A stretch of DNA of 34,342 bases from an uncultured bacterium (GTDB taxonomy: Bacteria > Bacteroidota > Bacteroidia > Bacteroidales > Bacteroidaceae): the NCBI GenBank assembly GCA_946546825.1, contig CAMNOK010000012.1:1-34342 (forward strand). The letters run 5' to 3'. The notes under the pieces are model-generated. The model had not been told where the DNA came from, did no database searches, and was given only the letters and a program-made list of their open reading frames with translations. The position numbers and the translations under genes were made by a program. Positions 23,848 to 30,279 of this stretch are shown one piece after another. The stretch's first letter is position 1. Every line of letters begins with the position of its first letter.

Positions 23848-23871
23848 TTTTTTGGTCAATTGATCAAAAAA
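23848..23871. promoter_or_regulatory. 24-bp near-perfect palindrome between aguA and mgtC-like gene (possible operator)
   Basis: The sequence is symmetrical around CAATTG, with arms of six T and six A; only one G/T pair breaks the symmetry. It covers the -33 element of the plus-strand promoter and lies just upstream of the minus-strand promoter, the position expected of an operator shared by two divergent genes. Its A/T-rich arms are also compatible with a hairpin. Confidence 0.45.
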
Positions 23872-23882
23872 GCGTACTTTTG
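23851..23882 (+). promoter_or_regulatory. Promoter for the mgtC-like gene
   Basis: TTTG (23851-23854), 20 bases, then TACTTTTG (23875-23882): both elements and the spacing fit the Bacteroidetes consensus. Transcription should start near 23889, which rules out the longer frame's start at 23882. Confidence 0.7.
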
Positions 23883-23908
23883 TGTGCACGCAGAAAGGAC
23901 ACTTTTTT

Positions 23909-24370
23909 ATGACATACGAATTTATCTTACGTATTTTTGTGGCAGCCTTGCTGGGAGGCATCATTGGTCTGGAACGTGAATACCGGGCTAAGGAGGCCGG
24001 CTTTCGTACTCATTTCCTGGTAGCCTTAGGCTCTGCCTTGTTTATGATCATATCAGCCTATGGCTTTGAAGGGGCACTGACCAGTGCAGAGCATCGCCTT
24101 GACGTCTCACGCATTGCCGCCCAGGTGGTAACGGGTATTGGCTTCATAGGTGCCGGAACTATCATCTTTCAGAAAAATGCGGTGCGTGGTCTGACCACAG
24201 CAGCTGGCGTCTGGGTGGTGGCAGCCATCGGTTTGGCCTGCGGTGCGGGCATGTATGAGCTGGCAACGGCAGCTTCGGTGCTGGTGCTATTAGGCTTGGA
24301 GGCCTTCAACTACTTCTTGAGAAAGTTTGACAGTAAGTCTCCCGACCGCCATGCAGAACTCGACGAGTGA
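23909..24370 (+). CDS. MgtC/SapB family inner-membrane protein
   Basis: The 153-residue membrane protein starts at the ATG 23909, behind AGAAAGGA; the upstream TTG at 23882 is part of the promoter. It shows the MgtC/SapB pattern: GGIIGLEREYRAKEAGFRTH with the conserved acidic/basic residues after the first helix, the ALGSALFMIIS helix, RIAAQVVTGIGFIGAGTI, then AVRGLTTAAGVWVVAAIGLACGAG. Four to five membrane helices are predicted. It lacks the soluble C-terminal domain of Salmonella MgtC and so belongs to the short form. Roles ascribed to the family are adaptation to low Mg2+ and modulation of membrane ATPases; none is proven here. Its end overlaps the helicase start by 20 bases. Confidence 0.88.
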   Translation: MTYEFILRIFVAALLGGIIGLEREYRAKEAGFRTHFLVALGSALFMIISAYGFEGALTSAEHRLDVSRIAAQVVTGIGFIGAGTIIFQKNAVRGLTTAAGVWVVAAIGLACGAGMYELATAASVLVLLGLEAFNYFLRKFDSKSPDRHAELDE

Positions 24371-27300
24371 ACACTTCGAAGAGTTGCGCCAGATGGTTCG
24401 CCCGCTGTTGACGGCCACTGGAATGCTGGCCGACAATATGTCTGAAGCAGTGCTCCGTCACTACTATCGTGAATTGAGCCGCTTCTTTCTGCGCTTTCTG
24501 GATGAATACACCCTGCACCGGGGCATCCACTTCGGTGGCCCTTTTCCCAAGACAGACTTTCTGCTGAAAGAGTACCATGCACCCGACCGGCTACATGTCA
24601 TGGTCAACGATGCCCGTGTCAGGTTTCGCCATTTGCGCCAGACCGATGCTGACGAGTTGGGAGGTCATGCCCTGTCCGACTTCGAGGCTGTATGTTCGCT
24701 GGTGGCCCTGGTGGCAGGAGGAAGTGTGCCAGGAGACATGGCTGCCGTCTTTCCTGCTCACCAACCGCCACGAAAGAAGTTTCCAAAGACCGATTGCATA
24801 CGTCTCATCGTTAGTCGTTGGGACGAAACCTGTATCTACGGGCAAGCCGACTTGTATCCCGACGAGGAGCTTTGTGTCTGCTATGGCGAGGCTAACGACC
24901 GCTATCCCTATGACTGGAGCTATCTGGCCGCTTGTCTGCATGAGGGCACCCAGCTGAACTTGGTGTGTCCCGAGCGACGCGATGACGGGCGCTTCTATCC
25001 GGAGTTGGTCATCGTGGAGCCCGACTACCTGGTTGACATTTCTGCTGTGGCGGCCTGCTTTGAGAGTTATGGTGAAGACGAGCGCACTTATTTGCTCAAC
25101 CGCCTGAAACCCATGGCCAACACACCGGCCATCCTCATGGGTGCCTTGGCTGGACAGTTCCTGGACGAGCAGCTTTGTGGCGATGACAGTGAGAGCAGCT
25201 ACAGTGAGAGCATACGAAGGTTCTTCCATACCAATGGCTTCCAATTGCTCACGGCAGGCATAGAAACCGACTTCCATGCGGAGGCACGCCGACAGCAAGA
25301 ACATGTCAGGCAGGTGGTGCATCAGGTGTTGCCCCGTCAGCTGAAAGACTACCGCCGTGAAGATGTAATGGTGGAGCCCTCCTTCTTTTCAGAGATGCTC
25401 GGCCTTCAGGGACGTATGGACTTCCTGCAACTCGACATGAAGGTGCTCATCGAGCAGAAAGCCGGCAAGGGCGGCTTTCCGCAACAAGATCCGCAGACAC
25501 CTGTCTATCAGGAGAAGCACTATGTACAGATGTTGCTCTACATGCTGCTTATACGCTATAACTATCGGAATCAATATGAACGTAACCACCGAGAGCTTCA
25601 TGAGTTTCTCTTCTATTCTAAATATGACAACGGACTCTTGAGTCTGGGATTTGCACCTGAACTGGTGTTTCGCGCCATGCGCATCAGAAACCTTATCGCA
25701 GCAGCAGAGTTCAGCTATGTAGATGCTGACGGAAAGGCATTGGACTTCCTGACGACTCTGACGGCCGATGACCTCAACACCTTGCATGTCGGCGGCCGGC
25801 TTTGGGAACAGTATCAGCGCCCACAGATAGAAGCTCTGTTGCAACCGCTCCGACAGGCCTCACCCTTGGAGCAGGCCTACTTCTTGCGCTTCCTGCGTTT
25901 TGTCTCTACAGAGCATCTGCTGGCCAAGGTGGGCAATCAGACCAAGGAGCACTCCGGCTTTGCCGATAAATGGTACAGCTCTCTGGAAGACAAACTGCTC
26001 TCAGGTAACATCTTTGCCGGACTGACAATGGAAAGTCCAGGCCCTGATGACTCGGAGACCCAGCGGGTGGAACGTGTCGTGCTGCATCTGGATGCTCATG
26101 ACGGGCTGGGCGACGTATGCAACTTCCGGGAGGGCGACATCGTCATCCTCTATCCCTATCATCAGGATGAAGACCCCGATGCTCGTCGCACCATGGTGTT
26201 CCGCTGCACCATAGAGAAACTCTCTGCCGACAGCCTGACGCTCAACCTACGCACCATGCAGCCCGCAGCCCATGTGTTCCTGCGCCATGGAGACTGCCTA
26301 TGGGCAGTAGAGCACGACTTCTTCGACTCGTCTTTTACTTCGTTCTACCGGGGGCTTCATGCCTTTCTTTCTGCTCCACGGCAGCGACGTGACCTGTTGC
26401 TGCTGCAACGCAGTCCGCAGGTGGACTTCCACTTGACGCCTAAGGGCAACTATGGTACCTTCAACGACATGATGACCCACGTCTGTCAGGCTCGCGACTT
26501 CTTTCTTATCATCGGGCCTCCCGGAACAGGCAAGACCTCCTTCGGACTGATGAACACGCTCCGTGAAGAACTTCTCGACCCCACGGCTTCGGTCTTGCTC
26601 ATGGCCTATACTAACCGTGCCGTCGATGAGATATGCACCAAGTTGGAAGAGCAGTGCCTCGACTTCCTGCGCATCGGAAGCCGTCTGAGCTGTCCGGAGG
26701 AACACCGGCCCTACTTGTTGGAAGAGAAGTCGAGGACGTGCGGTCGGCTTGACGACTTGCGACACATAGTGTGCTCGGCACGCATCGTCGTTGGAACAAC
26801 CACGGCACTCAATGCCCGCCCTTCACTCTTCCAGCTCCGCCACTTCTCGTTGGCCATCATCGACGAAGCCTCACAGTTGCTCGAACCTCACCTTCTCGGC
26901 TTGCTGTCGGCCTGTGGGCCCGACCCCGCGAAACAGGGTGGGGAAGAGGTGCCCGCCATCAAACGCTTCGTCATGATTGGCGACCACAAGCAGCTGCCCG
27001 CCGTGGTGGGACAGTCGGCCGAAGAGTCGGCCGTTAGCCAACAGTCCCTGCAAGACATCCTCCTCACCAACTGCCGGCTGTCTTTGTTCGAGCGCCTGCT
27101 CCGCCGCTATCGCAACGATCCGCAGGTCACCTATATGCTCACCCGTCAGGGACGCATGCACCACCAGATTGCCAACTTTCCCTCAGAAGCCTTCTACCAG
27201 GGTCGGCTCACAGAGGTGCCGCTGCCCCATCAGCTCATTGACCGGCTGACCCGCACTTTGGATGGGCAGCGTGTAGCTTTTGTCAACGTGGAACCGGAAT

Positions 27301-27776
27301 TGATGCCCGACAACGATAAGGTGAACACTGCCGAGGCACAAGTCGTGGCACAGCTGGCTCATGTCTGTTTCCAGCGCACAACGAGCATAGGCATCATCGT
27401 ACCCTACCGCAACCAGATAGCAGCCATCAGGTCTGCTCTTGCGGATTATGGTGTGGAAGGTCTGACTGATGTCGCCATCGACACGGTGGAGCGTTTTCAG
27501 GGTAGCCAGCGCGACGTCATCATCTACTCCTTCACCGTGCAGCGACCCTACCAGCTGCGGTTCCTCACCGACAGCGTCTTCGAGGAAGACGGTCTGCTCA
27601 TAGACCGCAAACTGAATGTCGCCATGACGCGGGCCCGCGAGCAACTCTTCTTGGTTGGCTATGCCCCACTGCTGGAGCGTGCTCCTGTCTTCAGGAAACT
27701 GCTCTGCTACCTGCGCCAACGTCATGCCTGCTATGCCCCAAACCGTGAAGAGCCGTCAGCGTGGCTCAACAACTGA
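24351..27776 (+). CDS. Dna2/Upf1-like SF1 helicase with PD-(D/E)XK nuclease-like domain
   Basis: The product has 1141 residues from the ATG at 24351; the in-frame TTG at 24327 seems less likely. The C-terminal half is a superfamily 1B helicase: Walker A GPPGTGKT (722-729), TNRAVDEI motif Ia, Walker B IIDEAS (Asp838), GDHKQLPAVV, DTVERFQGSQRDV and LNVAMTRAREQLFLVGY. The N-terminal half contains a PD-(D/E)XK-like core, GRMDFLQ (Asp357), IEQK (Glu368, Lys370) and QMLLY (Gln393-Tyr397), matching the RecB/Cas4/Dna2 nuclease pattern. I do not see the four-Cys iron-sulfur cluster of eukaryotic Dna2. It is probably a DNA (or RNA) end-processing enzyme in repair or replication, possibly antiviral. It overlaps mgtC by 20 bases, so translation may be coupled. 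Confidence 0.85.
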   Translation: MQNSTSEHFEELRQMVRPLLTATGMLADNMSEAVLRHYYRELSRFFLRFLDEYTLHRGIHFGGPFPKTDFLLKEYHAPDRLHVMVNDARVRFRHLRQTDADELGGHALSDFEAVCSLVALVAGGSVPGDMAAVFPAHQPPRKKFPKTDCIRLIVSRWDETCIYGQADLYPDEELCVCYGEANDRYPYDWSYLAACLHEGTQLNLVCPERRDDGRFYPELVIVEPDYLVDISAVAACFESYGEDERTYLLNRLKPMANTPAILMGALAGQFLDEQLCGDDSESSYSESIRRFFHTNGFQLLTAGIETDFHAEARRQQEHVRQVVHQVLPRQLKDYRREDVMVEPSFFSEMLGLQGRMDFLQLDMKVLIEQKAGKGGFPQQDPQTPVYQEKHYVQMLLYMLLIRYNYRNQYERNHRELHEFLFYSKYDNGLLSLGFAPELVFRAMRIRNLIAAAEFSYVDADGKALDFLTTLTADDLNTLHVGGRLWEQYQRPQIEALLQPLRQASPLEQAYFLRFLRFVSTEHLLAKVGNQTKEHSGFADKWYSSLEDKLLSGNIFAGLTMESPGPDDSETQRVERVVLHLDAHDGLGDVCNFREGDIVILYPYHQDEDPDARRTMVFRCTIEKLSADSLTLNLRTMQPAAHVFLRHGDCLWAVEHDFFDSSFTSFYRGLHAFLSAPRQRRDLLLLQRSPQVDFHLTPKGNYGTFNDMMTHVCQARDFFLIIGPPGTGKTSFGLMNTLREELLDPTASVLLMAYTNRAVDEICTKLEEQCLDFLRIGSRLSCPEEHRPYLLEEKSRTCGRLDDLRHIVCSARIVVGTTTALNARPSLFQLRHFSLAIIDEASQLLEPHLLGLLSACGPDPAKQGGEEVPAIKRFVMIGDHKQLPAVVGQSAEESAVSQQSLQDILLTNCRLSLFERLLRRYRNDPQVTYMLTRQGRMHHQIANFPSEAFYQGRLTEVPLPHQLIDRLTRTLDGQRVAFVNVEPELMPDNDKVNTAEAQVVAQLAHVCFQRTTSIGIIVPYRNQIAAIRSALADYGVEGLTDVAIDTVERFQGSQRDVIIYSFTVQRPYQLRFLTDSVFEEDGLLIDRKLNVAMTRAREQLFLVGYAPLLERAPVFRKLLCYLRQRHACYAPNREEPSAWLNN

Positions 27777-27849
27777 GATATGCCTACCTCGACATGAGCA
27801 GCACAGACAAGGACGGCAACGGCGACCCCTTCTTTTTTTTCTGGAATTT

Positions 27850-27939
27850 CTAGATTATCTAGTCTTTCTAGATTATCTAGATTATCTAGATTATCTAGAC
27901 TCTCTAGACTCTCTAGATTATCTAGCCTTTCTAGAAGAA
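27850..27939. repeat. 9-nt tandem repeat of CTAGATTAT-type units (ten CTAG sites)
   Basis: CTAG recurs exactly every 9 bases from 27850 to 27931, ten times. The unit bodies are ATTAT (five copies), TCTTT, ACTCT (two copies), CCTTT and a final AAGAA. A run of eight T stands just upstream (27833-27840). The 9-base period equals three codons, so both strands can be read as three-residue repeats: LDY/LDS on plus, LDN/LES on minus. CTAG is generally a rare tetramer in bacterial DNA, which makes the cluster striking. Confidence 0.9.
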
Positions 27940-27973
27940 ACCTATCCAGTAGAGTCTCTATATTAGCTTTTGT

Positions 27974-28621
27974 CTATCTGCTCTCCTTCAGTTTTGCCTC
28001 CAGTTCTGCTATGCGTCTGTTGGCTGCCTCCAACGCTCTCTTTAGATTTTCTATCTCCTCGCGTTGGTTGGTGCGATAGCCCAGGCGTGCTGCAGTCATT
28101 CGCTCTTTGATGCCTCCCTCAGTAACAAATTCTTTTTCTTTTTGTTTCTCGTAGGTTATCATCATCTTGTCAACCATGTGGCAGAGTGTCAAGGCTATGT
28201 TTGCCATTTCTTCATCAGTCCACTTTTCAAAATAGTCTTGATAGTCCTCTATGCGGTTGTGCTTCCTACAGAAGCGCAGCATGCCGTCGTAGCGCTCATG
28301 GCCCGTCATCCATCGTTGCAGGTGATGCGAAGTGATATAGTCTTCGTAGTCCTCTTTCAACTCTTTGATACTGCTGCGGGCTACGTTCAGCAGTTTCAGT
28401 TCCATTTCTGTCGATGTAACACCGTCGGCAGAGCCTTCTACAATATTCTGTTTGCCGGAGCGGGCCGCCTGTACCATTTGGTCGATGGTGCGGTCGCCTC
28501 TCGTGAGAAACCGCTTGGTGAAGATAAAGGTCAATTGGTAGAGCACATTGCTCTTCTGATAGAAGTACAGGTTTTCCCAGTTGGCTTGTTTGCGAAGTAT
28601 GGGTTTTATCTCGTTGTTCAT
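27974..28621 (-). CDS. Four-helix-bundle (S23/avd-like) protein with suffix domain
   Basis: The predicted protein has 215 residues. The start at ATG 28621 (MNNEIKPILRKQANW) is preferred because the longer frame's TTG at 28645 is part of the promoter. Residues about 10-110 form the four-helix-bundle fold related to 23S-rRNA intervening-sequence proteins and diversity-generating-retroelement Avd proteins (LYFYQKSNVLYQLTFIF, QMVQAARSGKQNIVEGS, ELKEDYEDY). Residues about 110-180 match the extra 'suffix' domain, and a C-terminal coiled coil follows (about 185-213, NLKRALEAANRRIAELEAKLKES). Such proteins may bind nucleic acid; their function is unknown, and no reverse transcriptase is nearby. The frame stays open after the TAG stop, right through the CTAG repeat. 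Confidence 0.8.
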   Translation of the reverse strand: MNNEIKPILRKQANWENLYFYQKSNVLYQLTFIFTKRFLTRGDRTIDQMVQAARSGKQNIVEGSADGVTSTEMELKLLNVARSSIKELKEDYEDYITSHHLQRWMTGHERYDGMLRFCRKHNRIEDYQDYFEKWTDEEMANIALTLCHMVDKMMITYEKQKEKEFVTEGGIKERMTAARLGYRTNQREEIENLKRALEAANRRIAELEAKLKESR

Positions 28622-28644
28622 AGATGCTGATTGAAAATTCAGCA

Positions 28645-28652
28645 CAAAGATA
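28645..28652 (-). promoter_or_regulatory. -7 promoter element for the four-helix-bundle gene
   Basis: The minus strand reads TATCTTTG (TAnnTTTG), with CTTT 20 bases upstream. The short leader contains a small inverted repeat, GCTGA/TCAGC (28626-28643). Confidence 0.55.
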
Positions 28653-29059
28653 TAACTAATCTGCCAGAAGATAAAGAATTTAGTCTCACAAATTTTTAAA
28701 GGGCGCCTTTTATATTTTTCCTTCCTTCATTCTCTCGTTTTCTTCATTTCCCCGTATCCTCATCCCCTCATATCAAGCCTTTTATCTGTAGAAAGCTGCC
28801 CTTCAATCACCGGAAAGGATTCTTTTGAGAAAGTAAAATAAATTATATTAGAAAGTAAAATAAATTATATTGGAAAGTAAAATAAATTATATTGGTGAGT
28901 AAAATAAATTATATTGGAAAGTAAAATAAATTATATTGGAAAGTAAAATAATTTATTTTAGTAGATAAGAAGATGCTTTTTCTCGGAAAAACTCTGTCTC
29001 CTTGCCGAGTGACAGATGAATTTTGCGAATAGAATTATTATTTATTTAAAAAAAATATG
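28653..29059. other. Noncoding region between the four-helix-bundle and FetA-like genes
   Basis: About 400 bases with no credible gene. In order it holds a small hairpin AAAGG-GCG-CCTTT (28698-28710), a pyrimidine-rich tract on the plus strand (about 28713-28775, including repeated CCTCAT), the six-copy 22-bp repeat (28829-28960) and an AT-rich run leading to the next promoter. No tRNA-like or transposon-end structure was recognised. Confidence 0.7.
28829..28960. repeat. Six tandem copies of an AT-rich 22-bp repeat
   Basis: Units start at 28829, 28851, 28873, 28895, 28917 and 28939. The core GTAAAATAAATTATATT is unchanged in the first five. Unit 4 begins GTGA instead of GAAA, and unit 6 ends ATTTATTTTA instead of ATTATATTG, which turns its core into a near-palindrome TAAAATAATTTATTTTA. 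There are no spacers between units. The array lies between the divergent promoters at 28645 and 29060. Confidence 0.92.
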
Positions 29060-29067
29060 TAATTTTG
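29060..29067 (+). promoter_or_regulatory. -7 promoter element for the FetA-like gene
   Basis: TAATTTTG matches TAnnTTTG; the ATG follows at 29087, leaving about 13 bases of leader. The repeat array ends 100 bases upstream. Confidence 0.6.
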
Positions 29068-29086
29068 CGGGTATAACGATGATGAT

Positions 29087-29527
29087 ATGAAACAGGTAGC
29101 TGTTTTTGAAGTGAAGGACCTGAGCCTGAGTGTAGAGGGCCGGCAGGTTGTCTGCGGTCTGTCGTTTGTGGCAAGGGCTGGCGAGGTGATGAGGCTGACG
29201 GAGTTTCCACCGGCCACTGCCACACTGTTGGCTAAGACGCTGACGGGCCTTTGGCCTTCCGACGGTGGCTTCATTACGCTTGATGGTGCGGTGATGACGC
29301 CAGTATCGGGCCCTTACCTGCGATGCCTGATAGCCTATCTGCCTAAGGAGCTACCAGAGGAGCTGGCAGAAAGTCGGCGACTGTTGCAAGTGCCGATAGA
29401 TGACGAAGACGACAAGCAGGTTATCATCGTGGAGGATGCCCGGAGGTATGCCGACCTTGTGGAAAAGCAGCGGGCAAAGGGAAAAATTATTATTGTGATT
29501 GACCAGGAAGGAGGACAACTGTTATGA
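29087..29527 (+). CDS. Degenerate FetA-like ABC ATPase lacking Walker A
   Basis: This 146-residue protein aligns by eye with the start and end of FetA/YbbL-type ABC ATPases. It keeps the A-loop strand region (FEVKDLSLSVEGRQVVCGLSF), RAGE, and LxGLWPSDGGFITLDG. Where the P-loop GxxGxGKST should stand it has TEFPPATATLL. The Q-loop region (IAYLPKELPEE) is followed by a short acidic linker, with the helical domain and LSGGQ signature missing. A Walker-B-like strand (VIIVEDARRY) remains, and the switch His is replaced by Asp (IIIVIDQEGG). It therefore should not hydrolyse ATP like a normal ABC protein. It is 80 residues shorter than relatives. The reading frame is intact and overlaps the permease start (ATGA), suggesting a retained pseudo-ATPase rather than decay. 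Confidence 0.7.
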   Translation: MKQVAVFEVKDLSLSVEGRQVVCGLSFVARAGEVMRLTEFPPATATLLAKTLTGLWPSDGGFITLDGAVMTPVSGPYLRCLIAYLPKELPEELAESRRLLQVPIDDEDDKQVIIVEDARRYADLVEKQRAKGKIIIVIDQEGGQLL

Positions 29528-30279
29528 TAACGTGGTGTATGATGATGGTGGTAATGCTGGCTGTTCCTGCCGGTGTCTTATATATATATAAGGTGTCGCT
29601 TGCCAGAAAGCTGGCAAGAGCGGTAGGACGGATGCTTGTATTTCTGGGTCTGACGGCGGGTGGTGTGCAGCTGGTGCTTAGTTATAGCCACTGGCTGGTG
29701 GCTGCAGGCTGGCTGCTGCTGATGGTCGGAGTGTCGGTGCTGATGGTGCTCCACACATCGCGTCTCTCTTGGAAAGACTTTATGGTGCCTGTGGCAGCCG
29801 GCGTGTGCACTGCCGTGGTGCTGGCAGGGCTGCTGACTGCGCTTGCTATGAGCAATATGTTAGAGGTGTGGAATGCAAGTTTCCTGATTCCTGTGGCCGG
29901 CATGCTGACGGCAGGGCTTGTGACATGTTGCGGCAAGGGCTTGTCAACTTATTATATGGGGCTGCGCCACCACGGAAAGCTTTATGACTATCTGCTGGCC
30001 AATGGCGCAAGCCATAGTGAGGCATTGGCCTATTTCACCCATCGGGCCTTGGAGCGGGCCTTGCTTCCTTGCCTGTCGATGATGGGTGGCGTGGTCATCA
30101 GCAGTGCTCCAGCCCTCATGTGGGGTATGGTGGTAGCTGGTGTACCGGTTCTGACGGCTGTTGCCATGGAGGTTGCCCTGTTGTTGGCAGCCTTGTGTTG
30201 CTCGGTCATATCGGTTGTGGTGACGCTTTTCGTGGCTCGCCGTTTTGCGTTTGACAGCTATCTGAGAATTAAAGGATGA
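29524..30279 (+). CDS. FetB/UPF0014-family ABC permease-like membrane protein
   Basis: The 251-residue protein has about seven hydrophobic helices and FetB/YbbM features: the central FLIPVAGMLTAG segment, and the cytoplasmic loop with GASHSEALAYFTHRALERALLP, which in this family contacts the ATPase. E. coli FetAB is reported to export iron under oxidative stress; plant relatives (STAR2/ALS3) are linked to aluminium tolerance. The substrate here is unknown. It starts inside the stop of the degenerate ATPase (overlap ATGA). Its stop overlaps the convergent recQ gene by 11 bases. The first 100 coding bases hold two perfect palindromes. Confidence 0.82.
   Translation: MITWCMMMVVMLAVPAGVLYIYKVSLARKLARAVGRMLVFLGLTAGGVQLVLSYSHWLVAAGWLLLMVGVSVLMVLHTSRLSWKDFMVPVAAGVCTAVVLAGLLTALAMSNMLEVWNASFLIPVAGMLTAGLVTCCGKGLSTYYMGLRHHGKLYDYLLANGASHSEALAYFTHRALERALLPCLSMMGGVVISSAPALMWGMVVAGVPVLTAVAMEVALLLAALCCSVISVVVTLFVARRFAFDSYLRIKG

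Noticed and set aside
24351..27776. Helicase plus MgtC-like gene as a phage-defence module
   Set aside because: No mobile-element marks, no known defence partner and housekeeping neighbours on both sides; the fusion is noted but the defence role is unsupported.
27655..27966. Plus-strand frame containing the LDYLDY repeat taken as a gene
   Set aside because: Its only in-frame starts lie within the helicase gene in another frame; without a frameshift no independent start exists. Kept only as a finding.
27974..28621. Four-helix-bundle protein considered as the Avd subunit of a diversity-generating retroelement
   Set aside because: No reverse transcriptase, template repeat or variable target gene is found nearby, and the suffix domain points to another subgroup.
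28698..28710. AAAGG-GCG-CCTTT hairpin as a terminator
   Set aside because: The stem is only 5 bp and lies upstream of the minus-strand gene's promoter, so no transcript clearly needs ending there.
28829..28960. 22-bp repeats considered as a CRISPR array
   Set aside because: The copies abut with no spacers, the units are AT-rich and no cas genes are present.
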